Assembly (NCBI GenBank): GCA_002309765.1
Contig: DBXY01000006.1
Coordinates: forward strand, 42,781 to 86,798
Origin: Verrucomicrobia bacterium UBA1200
GTDB taxonomy: Bacteria > Verrucomicrobiota > Kiritimatiellia > RFP12 > UBA1067
Length of the DNA stretch: 44,018 nt
Direction: 5' to 3'
In this document: positions 24,699-32,890 of the stretch, piece by piece
How the letters are laid out: every line of letters begins with the position of its first letter
Numbering within the stretch: the first letter of the stretch is position 1
Program-made: the position numbers and the translations under genes
Notes under the pieces: generated by a model
Database searches by the model: none
What the model saw: the letters and a program-made list of their open reading frames with translations, nothing else
What the model was told of the DNA's origin: nothing

Positions 24699-24726
24699 AC
24701 CACCGCACCACCTAACTTTCTTTGGC

Positions 24727-24822
24727 TTACTTCTTGCGCATGGTCTGGGCCAGCAGAAAAGCGCAACCGCCGATGACAAAAGTCCAGCAAATCCCCATGG
24801 TGATCCAACCGGCGACTGTCAT
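24727..24822 (-). CDS. 31-residue single-span membrane miniprotein
   Basis: A short reading frame of 31 codons starting MTVAGWITMGICWTFVIGG and ending in a basic tail (QTMRKK). It has one hydrophobic helix long enough to cross the membrane and a positively charged C-terminus, suggesting C-in orientation. The ATG lies 1 bp after the cmk stop codon (TAA-C-ATG), with GAGG near the cmk end acting as RBS, so it should be translated with cmk. I do not recognise a named family. It resembles in size the small accessory subunits of transporters, but no transporter is present in the window, so function is unknown. Confidence 0.6.
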   Translation of the reverse strand: MTVAGWITMGICWTFVIGGCAFLLAQTMRKK

Positions 24823-24823
24823 G

Positions 24824-25516
24824 TTATGCGACCTCGCCGTTGGTCCAGTCGCGGGGTAGGGCGGCCAGAACGGTTTCAACCACCTGTTCGAGGGTGAGAT
24901 AGGTGCTGTCTATCTCGACCGCGCCGTCGGCCTTCTTGAGCGGGGCGTATTTGCGGGTGGAATCGATTTTGTCGCGGGCCAGGAGCGAAGCCTTGACCGC
25001 CTCGGCGGACTGGTTGGCGATGCCTTTCTCCACCTCTTCCTTCTGGCGGCGGGCGGCGCGGGCCTCGGCACTGGCAGACAGGTAAAAGCGGGCAGGCGAG
25101 TCGGGGAAGACTGCGGTAGTGATGTCGCGTCCCTCGACAATCAGATCGCCGAAACTGGTGAGCCCGCGCAGCCATCCGGTGATTCGGTCGCGGACCGCCT
25201 TTACCGTTGCTACTTCGCTGGCGTGCTGGTTGATCTCCGGTGTCCGGATCCGGTTTCCCGGTTCCTCGCCGTCCACCAGGAAAACGACAGCCCCGTCTTT
25301 CGCGGCGAAATCGACGTTGAGTTTTTGGGCGAATTCGGCAACCGCATCGGGGTTTGCGGTATCCACGCGGTGTTCCAGGCTCTGCCAGGTCATGATTCGG
25401 TATAACGCGCCGGAATCAACGTGAAGAAAACCAAGGCGGGCGCCGACCAGTTTTGAGACCGAAGATTTGCCCGACCCCGAAGGGCCGTCGATGGCGATGA
25501 TGCGAACTTGCTGCAT
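24824..25516 (-). CDS. cmk: cytidylate kinase
   Basis: 230 residues, the usual length of bacterial CMP/dCMP kinase. The P-loop is GPSGSGKSS (residues 11-19), the substrate region VDSGALYRIMTW follows, and VEGRDITTAVFPDSPARFYLSASAEARAARR carries the LID region arginines; the C-terminal PLKKADGAVEIDST is also diagnostic. It phosphorylates CMP and dCMP in pyrimidine salvage. AGGGG upstream of ATG 25516 acts as RBS, with a TTGACT/TAAATT promoter 40-70 bp upstream. Followed by the miniprotein in the same transcript. Confidence 0.96.
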   Translation of the reverse strand: MQQVRIIAIDGPSGSGKSSVSKLVGARLGFLHVDSGALYRIMTWQSLEHRVDTANPDAVAEFAQKLNVDFAAKDGAVVFLVDGEEPGNRIRTPEINQHASEVATVKAVRDRITGWLRGLTSFGDLIVEGRDITTAVFPDSPARFYLSASAEARAARRQKEEVEKGIANQSAEAVKASLLARDKIDSTRKYAPLKKADGAVEIDSTYLTLEQVVETVLAALPRDWTNGEVA

Positions 25517-25556
25517 GGTAAACCCCTAAAATCCTATTGTTTGGAATAACGCGATG

Positions 25557-25585
25557 AATTTACTGTGGAATCGGACAAAAGTCAA
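25557..25585 (-). promoter_or_regulatory. predicted promoter of cmk
   Basis: Minus strand TTGACT (25580-25585), 17 bp, TAAATT (25557-25562). Confidence 0.7.
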
Positions 25586-25624
25586 CTCAAAATTGCGGTA
25601 AACCTCCCCCGCCCCCGAAGTTAA

Positions 25625-25640
25625 CATAATATGCATTATG
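25625..25640. promoter_or_regulatory. dyad CATAAT-N4-ATTATG between cmk and the oxidoreductase
   Basis: CATAAT (25625-25630) and ATTATG (25635-25640) form a 6-bp dyad in the divergent 239-bp region, upstream of the cmk -35 and about 115 bp before the oxidoreductase start. Operator-like, but no regulator gene is nearby. No convincing promoter for the oxidoreductase was identified. Confidence 0.3.
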
Positions 25641-25755
25641 CGACGTAACATAAATTGGATTTTAGGCTTTATTTTGCCCAAGGATGTGTGTATCATATCA
25701 AATTAAAGCTTATGTGGGCTTTGTGTTTACAACCCAAAAACAGAGGAGACACTCA

Positions 25756-26907
25756 ATGCGCATACTTAAGATGGGCCAAGTCGGCGGCGGTATCGGGGCT
25801 TTTATCGGTGAGGTGCACCGTAAGGCTGCCCGGATGGACGGTTACGTCCAGGTCGTCGCGGGAGCGTTCGACATTAACCCCGAACGTTCGCTTGAACAGG
25901 GAAAGATTCTCGGAATCGCTCCTGAACGCTGCTACGGCACTTACCAGGAAATGATTGAGAACGAGTCAAAGCTGCCGCCCGGCGAGCGCGTGGATTTCAT
26001 TTCCATCTGCACCCCGAATTCTACCCATTTCCCGATCGCCAAAGCCTGCCTAGAGGCCGGCTTCAACGTGATGTGCGAAAAGCCGATGACCATGACCGTG
26101 GAACAGGCTAACGAGCTGGAGAAGCTTGTCAAGAAGAGCGGCAAGACTTTCGGTCTGCTCCACACCTACACCGGATACCCGATGGTTAAGCTGGCAAAGA
26201 AGATGGTGGCCGACGGCGACATCGGCAAAGTCCGCAAGGTCGTGGTCCGCTATCCGCAGGGCTGGCTGGGTGAAGTCGCCAGAAGCAATCCCTCGCTGGG
26301 ACTGTGGCGTACCGACCCGAAACAGAGCGGCGCATCCTGCTGCATGGGCGATATCGGCGTGCACGCGGCCAACCTGGCCGAGTACATCACCGGTTTGAAA
26401 ATCTCGCAGGTGCTGGCCGATCTCACCAGCTACCTCAAAGGCAAGCTGGATGACGACGGTAACGTGCTGCTGCATTTCAACGGCGGCGCCAAAGGTGTGT
26501 TGACCGCCACCCAGATCGGACCGGGCGAGGAAAACAACCTCCACATTTTCGTTTACGGCGAGAAGAAAACCATCGTTTGGTATCAGGAAAACCCGAACTA
26601 CCTGCGGGTGCTTTCCGACTCCGAGCCGGAACAGGTCTGGAAGCGCGGCAACCCCTATGTGGCCGCGAAGTCCCCGGCCGCCGGCCGCTGCACACGTACC
26701 CCGTGCGGGCACCCCGAGGCGTTCCTTGAGGCGTTCGCCAACCATTACAAGAACTTCACCGACACCATCCGCGCCAAAGAGATCGGCGAAAAGCCGACCG
26801 ATTTGGAACTGGATTTCCCGGGCGTCAAAGACGGCGTTCGCGGCATGAAGTTCATTAATGCGGTGGTTGAATCTTCCAAGGGCGGAAACGTCTGGAAGAA
26901 GATCTAA
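25756..26907 (+). CDS. Gfo/Idh/MocA family NAD(P)-dependent oxidoreductase
   Basis: 383 residues, cytoplasmic (no signal). The N-terminal Rossmann motif is GQVGGGIG (residues 7-14), the catalytic lysine lies in CEKPMTM, and MGDIGVHAANLAEYITG provides the conserved Asp and His of the second domain. Such enzymes oxidise or reduce sugars, inositols or sugar acids; the substrate cannot be read from sequence. Unlike the GH109-type protein at 923, it lacks a Tat signal and the YPTH motif. ATG 25756 is chosen because GAGGAG lies 8-13 bp upstream and the dinucleotide fold begins directly after it; a longer in-frame extension from 25684 is unlikely. A terminator follows. Confidence 0.9.
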   Translation: MRILKMGQVGGGIGAFIGEVHRKAARMDGYVQVVAGAFDINPERSLEQGKILGIAPERCYGTYQEMIENESKLPPGERVDFISICTPNSTHFPIAKACLEAGFNVMCEKPMTMTVEQANELEKLVKKSGKTFGLLHTYTGYPMVKLAKKMVADGDIGKVRKVVVRYPQGWLGEVARSNPSLGLWRTDPKQSGASCCMGDIGVHAANLAEYITGLKISQVLADLTSYLKGKLDDDGNVLLHFNGGAKGVLTATQIGPGEENNLHIFVYGEKKTIVWYQENPNYLRVLSDSEPEQVWKRGNPYVAAKSPAAGRCTRTPCGHPEAFLEAFANHYKNFTDTIRAKEIGEKPTDLELDFPGVKDGVRGMKFINAVVESSKGGNVWKKI

Positions 26908-26923
26908 CTTGCCTTTTTTACCC

Positions 26924-26970
26924 GACTCCGGGCTACGGTCTCGTGCCGTTGCCCGGGGTCTTTGATTTTT
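26924..26970 (+). terminator. intrinsic terminator after Gfo/Idh gene
   Basis: Stem of GAC/GTC, CCGGGC/GCCCGG (26928-26933 with 26951-26956) and ACGG/CCGT separated by single mismatches, loop TCTCGTG, then TTTGATTTTT (26961-26970). It ends 9 bp before the next start codon, so the U32 gene must rely on read-through or a promoter not seen. Confidence 0.8.
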
Positions 26971-26979
26971 ACTGTAGAA

Positions 26980-29319
26980 ATGACGTTTAAGCCAGAACTA
27001 TTATCCCCCGCCGGAAGTTTCGATGCCGCACTCGCGGCTTTCCAGTTCGGTGCCGACGCCGTTTATCTGGGGTTGCCGCAATTCTCCGCCCGCGCCGACG
27101 CGGACAACCTGACCGTTGAACGCCTTCGGGTGCTTCTGGCCTACGCGCGAACGTTTCAGCCGCGCAAAAATATATACGTGACTTTCAATACGCTGGTCAA
27201 ACAATCCGAAATGCGCAATGCCGTGGAAGCTCTGGAAGCGTTGGCGGACTTGCCTCCGGACGGGGTGATCGTCCAAGATTTGGGCGTGGCTACCTTAATC
27301 CGCAAATACTACCCTACCCTGCCCCTACACGCCTCCACCCAACTTGCCGCCCACAATCTAGACGGGGTTAAGGCTTTGCGAGATCGGGGATTCGTCCGCG
27401 TGGTGCTGGCGCGTGAACTTACTCTCGACGAAATCGCGGACATAGTGCAGACCGGCGAAACCGAGATTGAGATTTTTATCCACGGTGCGCTTTGCTACAG
27501 CGTGAGCGGACTTTGCCTGTTCTCTTCGCACGCCACCGGACGGAGCGGTAACCGCGGGCGTTGCGCCTACTGTTGCCGCGAACGTTTTCGTTGCGCTGGA
27601 TTCCCGGATGGCGCGTACCCGTTTTCGATGAAAGATTTGGCACTCGGACCGATTATGGATCGGGTGGTCGCCACCGGCGCGCATTCGCTTAAAATCGAGG
27701 GGCGAATGAAAAATCCGCACTATGTGGCTTGCGTAACGGATTATTACCGGAAGCTGCTCGACCATTCGATGTCCGATCCTGAGACCATGGTGCAGGATTT
27801 GCAAACCGTTTTCAGTCGCCCCTGGACCGAACTGTACGCGGAAGGAAAAGACATTCCGCCAGACGAGATTATTGATCCGATCGGCATCGGCCATCGCGGA
27901 GCGCGTATCGGCGAAGTCGAAACCGTTTGCCGCGACCGTGACGGAACCAGATGGCTGCGGTTCACCACAAGGCGGGCTTTGGAGAAACATGACGGTATCC
28001 AAGTGGAACTCCCGTCCGGCGGAAAACCGTTCGGTTTCGCGGTAAACGCAATGCGCGAGTCCGGCAAACGCAACCAGCGGCCAATATCATTGCCCGTCGG
28101 CACTTCGGTCGAACTGCTGCTTCCCGTCGACTCCCCTACCCTTCCCGTCGGTTCCCCGGTATTCTGTTCCGCCTCTCAGGCGGTACGGCGCGATTATGAA
28201 TTCGCTTCAGTCCGCGAATCAGATTTGTCGATCGGCAAAAGCGAAAACTTGCTGGTAGAATTGTCACCCAACGCGATACGGGTGCAGTCGGAATCCGGAA
28301 CCAAGATTAACGTGCCGTGCCAACTAACCCCGGCGAACAATCCCGACAAAACCGAAGCGGCGGTCCGTAAAGCGTTCTCGCGAACCGGCGGCAGCGGATG
28401 GACGCTGGGCGAATTGAAGCTCGATGACCCGCTGCGGCTTTACGCCCCGCCATCACTGCTTAATGAAGCGAGAAGAATTTTTTCGGCGCAGTTGGCGCAA
28501 GACACCTCCTCCGCGCACCAACTCCACATCGACAAAGTGTTGGACGAGTCGCAGAAATCCGGTAGCGGTCTTTCCGTATCCGAGGCGGCAGCCGCCACAT
28601 ATAAATTCCGGGTCGAACAGCGGGTTGAAAAGCGTTTTGACATTCCGGTGGTGCTGGATATCGGCCACCGCACAGCAGCCGAAACGCTGGAGCATTTGGA
28701 AAGGTGGTCGCAACAGACCGCAGACCGTCCGATTCTGGCTTTACCACTTATCACCCGGGCATGGGAGTCGGATCCGTTGGACCAAACCGTTGCCGAGTTG
28801 ATTCGGCGCGGGTATAGCAGATGGGAATGCGCCGATTTGTCGGGATTGGGCCGTTTGCGGCGCTTGGGAGTGGATTCGGCGGACGCGGATTGGAGCTGCT
28901 ACGCATTCAACCGTTTGGCGGTCGCCAGCCTCTCCGAATGCGGTGTAGGCAATCTGGTGCTTTCCCCCGAGCACGACAAGGAATCTTTGCTGCCGTTGTT
29001 GTCCGACATCCGAACCGCCGCGCTGGTTTACCAGCACACCCCGCTCTTTATTTCGGAAACCCGGCCGTTGCTGCCCGGTAACCGCACGCCGGATTCGCCA
29101 ACCCGTTTCACCAACCGTAACGGAGAGACCTTCGTCGCTTACCGGCGGGATTCGAGATGGGTTACGGTGAACGCTAAACCGTATGTGCCGACGGCGGAGA
29201 TTTTGAATCTGGCAAAACGGCGGCGTTATGACTTTTCATGGGATCCGGAAACGGAACCTGATCTATCCGCAATTAACGGTGACGGCGTGTATGGCAACCT
29301 TAACCGTAACCTGCTGTAA
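26980..29319 (+). CDS. peptidase U32 family protein (RlhA/YdcP-like)
   Basis: 779 residues. The N-terminus (ELLSPAGSFDAALAAFQFGADAVYLGL) and the U32 signature HGALCYSVSGLCLFSSHATG followed by a Cys-rich GRCAYCCRERF, then SLKIEGRMKNPHYV, identify a U32 protein. The long C-terminal extension resembles the DUF3656-containing RlhA branch, which hydroxylates C2501 of 23S rRNA in Escherichia coli with Fe-S and prephenate involvement. A rRNA- or tRNA-modifying role is therefore more likely than proteolysis, but this is inferred. ATG 26980 aligns with family starts; an in-frame TTG at 26962 also exists and neither has a good RBS. It lies 12 bp before the thioesterase gene. Confidence 0.85.
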   Translation: MTFKPELLSPAGSFDAALAAFQFGADAVYLGLPQFSARADADNLTVERLRVLLAYARTFQPRKNIYVTFNTLVKQSEMRNAVEALEALADLPPDGVIVQDLGVATLIRKYYPTLPLHASTQLAAHNLDGVKALRDRGFVRVVLARELTLDEIADIVQTGETEIEIFIHGALCYSVSGLCLFSSHATGRSGNRGRCAYCCRERFRCAGFPDGAYPFSMKDLALGPIMDRVVATGAHSLKIEGRMKNPHYVACVTDYYRKLLDHSMSDPETMVQDLQTVFSRPWTELYAEGKDIPPDEIIDPIGIGHRGARIGEVETVCRDRDGTRWLRFTTRRALEKHDGIQVELPSGGKPFGFAVNAMRESGKRNQRPISLPVGTSVELLLPVDSPTLPVGSPVFCSASQAVRRDYEFASVRESDLSIGKSENLLVELSPNAIRVQSESGTKINVPCQLTPANNPDKTEAAVRKAFSRTGGSGWTLGELKLDDPLRLYAPPSLLNEARRIFSAQLAQDTSSAHQLHIDKVLDESQKSGSGLSVSEAAAATYKFRVEQRVEKRFDIPVVLDIGHRTAAETLEHLERWSQQTADRPILALPLITRAWESDPLDQTVAELIRRGYSRWECADLSGLGRLRRLGVDSADADWSCYAFNRLAVASLSECGVGNLVLSPEHDKESLLPLLSDIRTAALVYQHTPLFISETRPLLPGNRTPDSPTRFTNRNGETFVAYRRDSRWVTVNAKPYVPTAEILNLAKRRRYDFSWDPETEPDLSAINGDGVYGNLNRNLL

Positions 29320-29331
29320 GCGAGGAGAGAG

Positions 29332-29742
29332 ATGAGCGAGACATTGCGAAACACGATTTCATACCGCGTTCCATACGCGGACACCGACCAGATGAAGGTG
29401 GTTTACTATGCCAACTATCTGGTGTATTTTGAACGGGCCAGAAACGAGTTGCTGCGGGCGCTCGGATTAACCTACCGGGAGATGGAATCGATGGGATTCG
29501 CGCTTCCGGTTCGTGAAGCGCATGTTAACTACAGCGCCCCCGCCACTTATGACGATCTGCTGGAAATCACCGCCTGGTGCGAGGAGTTAAAAGGCGTGAG
29601 AGTGAAAATCTGCTGCGAAATCCGGCGCGACGGCAAGCTGCTTGCAGACGGATACACGGTACACGTGTTCGTTAATCTCGCCACCATGCGTCCCAGCAAA
29701 CCCTCACCTGAAATTCTCAACGCGCTAGGCGCCATAGGATAA
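29332..29742 (+). CDS. YbgC-like acyl-CoA thioesterase (hotdog fold)
   Basis: 136 residues, full length for the family. The active-site segment YADTDQMKVVYYANYLVYFERARNE is the classic YbgC/4-hydroxybenzoyl-CoA thioesterase motif with catalytic Asp. Family members hydrolyse acyl-CoA or acyl-ACP and in proteobacteria are linked to the Tol-Pal region; no tol genes are present here. RBS GAGGAGAGAG just upstream of ATG 29332. The stop is 6 bp from the uxaC start. Confidence 0.9.
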   Translation: MSETLRNTISYRVPYADTDQMKVVYYANYLVYFERARNELLRALGLTYREMESMGFALPVREAHVNYSAPATYDDLLEITAWCEELKGVRVKICCEIRRDGKLLADGYTVHVFVNLATMRPSKPSPEILNALGAIG

Positions 29743-29748
29743 ACCGCC

Positions 29749-31149
29749 ATGAAAACATTCATCAACGATGACTTCATGCTGCAAACCGATGCGGCAAAAA
29801 ACCTTTACCATGAATTTGCGGCATCAATGCCGATTATCGATTACCACTGCCATCTGCCGCCGAGGGAAATCGCCGAAAACAAACAGTGGGAAAACCTGAC
29901 CCGGCTGTGGCTGGGCGGCGACCATTACAAATGGCGTTGCATGCGCTCGAACGGCATCGATGAGCGGTATATCACCGGCGATGCGCCGGACCGGGAAAAA
30001 TTCCAGAAATTCGCCGAAACCATGCCCTACCTGTTGCGTAACCCGATGTACGACTGGTCGCATTTGGAACTGGCGCGATACTTCGGCATTTTCAAGCTGC
30101 TTAGCCCGGAAACCGCCGAAGAGATCTGGGATGCCACCATTGCGCAACTGCCGCAAAAGGAATTCTCCGCGCGGGGATTAATGGAACGCAGCAATGTCGA
30201 ACTGGTTTGCACCACCGACGATCCGACCGATACGTTGGAATATCATAAGTCAATCGCCGCCTCCGGTTTCGGCGTTCGCGTGTTGCCGACCTGGCGTCCG
30301 GACAAAGCACTCGCCGTAAACAATCCGGCGCTCTGGAATAGCTGGATGGACAAACTGGGCGCGGCGTCCGGACAGGATGTTATGGAATGGGACGATTTCT
30401 TGTCGGCAATCAACATCCGCCACAAATTCTTCGCCGACCATGGTTGCCGTCTTTCCGACTACGGGGTGGAAACGGTTTATGCCGCCGATTATACCGAAAG
30501 CGAAATCCGTTCGATTTTCCGCAAGGTGCGCGACGGGGCCACGCCGACGGAGTCGGAAACCGAAAAGTTCCGTTCCGCCGCGCTTTTTGAATGCATTAAG
30601 CTTGACGGCGTGAGCGACTGGACCGCGCAGCTTCACTACGGGGCGTTGCGCAACAACAACACCAAGATGTTCCGCGCTATCGGGCCGGACAGCGGATTCG
30701 ACAGCATTGGCGATTGGAATTCCGCCGCACCGATGGCCAAACTGTTCAACCGTTTGGAGCTGGCGGACGCATTGCCGCGGACCATAATCTACACGCTCAA
30801 CCCGCGTGACAACGAAATGGTCGCCACCATGATCGGGAACTTCCAACACGGCCCTGAAGCCGGACGGATGCAGTTCGGAAGCGGCTGGTGGTTTAACGAC
30901 CAGCGGGACGGTATGGTCAGGCAGATTGAAGCCTTGTCGCAACTGGGACTGCTGAGCCGTTTCGTCGGAATGCTAACGGACAGCCGCTCCTTCCTGAGCT
31001 ATACCCGCCACGAATATTTCCGTCGGGTACTCTGTAACATCCTCGGAAATGACATCGAGGCCGGTTTGATTCCTGACGACATCGCTTGGACCGGCGAGAT
31101 TGTCCAGGATATCTGTTATCGCAACGCCAAAAGATATTTTGGCTTTTGA
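29749..31149 (+). CDS. uxaC: glucuronate isomerase
   Basis: 466 residues, typical of UxaC. The metal-binding motif IIDYHCHLPP is at about residues 29-38, with ERSNVELVCTTDDPTD, VLPTWRPDKAL and LTDSRSFLSYTRHEYFRR all characteristic. It converts D-glucuronate to D-fructuronate, or D-galacturonate to D-tagaturonate, in the cytoplasm, the entry step for uronates released from pectin-like, ulvan-like or glucuronoxylan material. None of the downstream genes (uxaB, uxuA, kdgK) is in the window. It is coupled closely to the thioesterase gene and lacks a strong RBS of its own. Confidence 0.96.
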   Translation: MKTFINDDFMLQTDAAKNLYHEFAASMPIIDYHCHLPPREIAENKQWENLTRLWLGGDHYKWRCMRSNGIDERYITGDAPDREKFQKFAETMPYLLRNPMYDWSHLELARYFGIFKLLSPETAEEIWDATIAQLPQKEFSARGLMERSNVELVCTTDDPTDTLEYHKSIAASGFGVRVLPTWRPDKALAVNNPALWNSWMDKLGAASGQDVMEWDDFLSAINIRHKFFADHGCRLSDYGVETVYAADYTESEIRSIFRKVRDGATPTESETEKFRSAALFECIKLDGVSDWTAQLHYGALRNNNTKMFRAIGPDSGFDSIGDWNSAAPMAKLFNRLELADALPRTIIYTLNPRDNEMVATMIGNFQHGPEAGRMQFGSGWWFNDQRDGMVRQIEALSQLGLLSRFVGMLTDSRSFLSYTRHEYFRRVLCNILGNDIEAGLIPDDIAWTGEIVQDICYRNAKRYFGF

Positions 31150-31153
31150 CGGA

Positions 31154-31182
31154 TTGACGAACGCGGCTGATTATGCGATAAT
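31154..31182 (+). promoter_or_regulatory. predicted promoter of the GT2-ubiA-lipA-resB-ccsA run
   Basis: TTGACG (31154-31159), 17 bp, GATAAT (31177-31182) with an extended TGC (31174-31176). Lies 5 bp after the uxaC stop. Confidence 0.7.
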
Positions 31183-31206
31183 TTAGGCGTTTTGAGGAGT
31201 TTTCTC

Positions 31207-31950
31207 ATGAACGAAAAGACGCTGATAGTGATCCCGACCTATGACGAAATCGACAATGTAGCCCCGATGTCGGAAGCCGTGCTGGCTGTTGACCCGGAGC
31301 TTAACCTGTTGTTTGTCGATGACAATTCGCCCGACGGTACCGGGAGACGCTTGGATCAGCTGTCCGCCGGCGACTCAAGAATCAACGTTCTGCACCGGGA
31401 GAAAAAAGAGGGATTGGGGCGGGCTTATGTGGCCGGTTTCAAATGGGCGCTGGAACGGGACTACCAACGCATTTGCGAAATGGACTGTGATTTCTCGCAC
31501 GATCCAAAATCGCTGCCGAACCTTTTCACCGCGATTGACCAAGGTGCAGATTTAGCGTTGGGGTCGCGCTACATCGGCGGCATCCGGGTGATGAACTGGC
31601 CGATGAACCGGCTGTTGCTCTCCACCGGTGCGGCGCAATATGTCAGGATAGTCACCGGCATGCCGGTTTGCGACCCCACCGGCGGCTTTAAATGTTTCCG
31701 CCGCAAAGTGCTGGAATCGATCGACCTTGACCACATCACCTCCAACGGTTATTCATTCCAGATCGAGATGTCGCACACCGCGTGGATGAAGGGTTTCACC
31801 ATTAAAGAGGTGCCGATAATTTTTGAGGACCGCAAGAGCGGCTATTCCAAGATGCGGGCCAACATCGCCACCGAGGCTTTTTGCATGGTGCTGAAACTCT
31901 GGGCGCGTTCTGGCTTCCGCCGTTCACCGCGCAAGAAAACCACCGATTGA
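31207..31950 (+). CDS. Dpm1-like polyprenol-phosphate glycosyltransferase (GT2)
   Basis: 247 residues. The GT2 fold shows LIVIPTYDEIDN, FVDDNSPDGTG, the metal-binding ICEMDCDFSHDP (DxD), ALGSRYIGGI and DPTGGFKCFRR, all diagnostic of the polyprenol-phosphate mannose synthase (Dpm1/Ppm) subgroup. It moves a sugar from a nucleotide donor to a polyprenyl phosphate at the inner membrane; mannose is the usual sugar. No C-terminal membrane domain is present. The start is ATG 31207, with GAGGAG at 31193-31198 as RBS. The following UbiA-like prenyltransferase also acts on polyprenyl phosphate, suggesting a shared lipid-linked sugar pathway. Confidence 0.88.
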   Translation: MNEKTLIVIPTYDEIDNVAPMSEAVLAVDPELNLLFVDDNSPDGTGRRLDQLSAGDSRINVLHREKKEGLGRAYVAGFKWALERDYQRICEMDCDFSHDPKSLPNLFTAIDQGADLALGSRYIGGIRVMNWPMNRLLLSTGAAQYVRIVTGMPVCDPTGGFKCFRRKVLESIDLDHITSNGYSFQIEMSHTAWMKGFTIKEVPIIFEDRKSGYSKMRANIATEAFCMVLKLWARSGFRRSPRKKTTD

Positions 31951-31957
31951 CAAATCC

Positions 31958-32890
31958 ATGTCTGATAATCAGAAAAAGTTTAAGGTGCCGGCCTGTATCC
32001 GGCTTTTGCGCCCGGCGCAGTGGCTTAAGAACGGCATTGTGCCGGCGGCATGGCTGTTTGCGGTATGGGATCCCAGCCAAGCCCATGCCGCCGAAGGACT
32101 GCATGGATTGATTCAAGTCTTCGGACTTGCGGTTCCGGCTTTTTGTCTTGTCTCCAGCGCCGTGTATGTGATGAACGATCTCCATGACCGCGAGGCGGAC
32201 CGTATGCACCCGCAAAAGCGTTTTCGTCCGATTGCCGCCGGCGAGGTATCGCGCGGTGCGGCTATCGCGATCATGCTGGTCCTGCTTTCCGTTGGCGCCA
32301 TTTTCGCGGCGGCCTTGCCAAAACGTTTCGGCGCGGTGCTGGCCGGATATGCCGTAATGCAGGCGGCATACACTTTCGGACTAAAACGCATTCCGTATGT
32401 GGATGTGTTTGTGATCGCGTTCGGATTCGTGTTGCGGGCGGTCGCCGGCGCCACCGCGATATCGGTGCGCATCTCTCCGTGGCTGCTGTTGTGTACTTTC
32501 CTGTTGTCGCTGTTTTTGGCGCTCTGCAAACGCCGCCACGAAAAGTTGCTGCTAGACGATTCGGATGCCCTGCACCGCGAGGCGTTGGCCGGATACAGCG
32601 TAAACCTCATGGACATCCAAATCGCGATCGCCGCCGCCGCCACGGTGGTTTCTTACTCAATCTACACCCTCTCGCCGGAAACGGTGCAACGCTTCGGAAC
32701 CCATTGTCTGGGGCTGACCATACCGTTTGTGATTTTCGGCGTGTTCCGTTATTTGGAGCTGGTTTACCGATACGACGGCGGCGGCCGTCCGGAACGGGTG
32801 ATGCTTACCGATAAAATCATGATCGCGACGGTGGCCGGTTATCTGTTGACGGTGGTGGCGGTTTTCACCATTTTAAAAGGGCGCTTTTAA
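31958..32890 (+). CDS. UbiA-family prenyltransferase, DPPR-synthase-like
   Basis: 310 residues with about eight to nine hydrophobic helices. The first Asp-rich motif is NDLHDREADRMHPQKRFRPIA (written in overlapping part; Asp residues in NDLHDREAD), preceded by RPAQWLKN. The HPxKRFRPIAAG form is characteristic of decaprenyl-phosphate phosphoribosyltransferase (mycobacterial UbiA/Rv3806c) rather than of quinone-pathway UbiA. Predicted reaction: transfer of 5-phosphoribose from PRPP to polyprenyl phosphate in the inner membrane, giving a lipid-linked pentose donor. This substrate is inferred. It follows the GT2 gene by 7 bp and abuts lipA with no gap. Confidence 0.85.
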   Translation: MSDNQKKFKVPACIRLLRPAQWLKNGIVPAAWLFAVWDPSQAHAAEGLHGLIQVFGLAVPAFCLVSSAVYVMNDLHDREADRMHPQKRFRPIAAGEVSRGAAIAIMLVLLSVGAIFAAALPKRFGAVLAGYAVMQAAYTFGLKRIPYVDVFVIAFGFVLRAVAGATAISVRISPWLLLCTFLLSLFLALCKRRHEKLLLDDSDALHREALAGYSVNLMDIQIAIAAAATVVSYSIYTLSPETVQRFGTHCLGLTIPFVIFGVFRYLELVYRYDGGGRPERVMLTDKIMIATVAGYLLTVVAVFTILKGRF

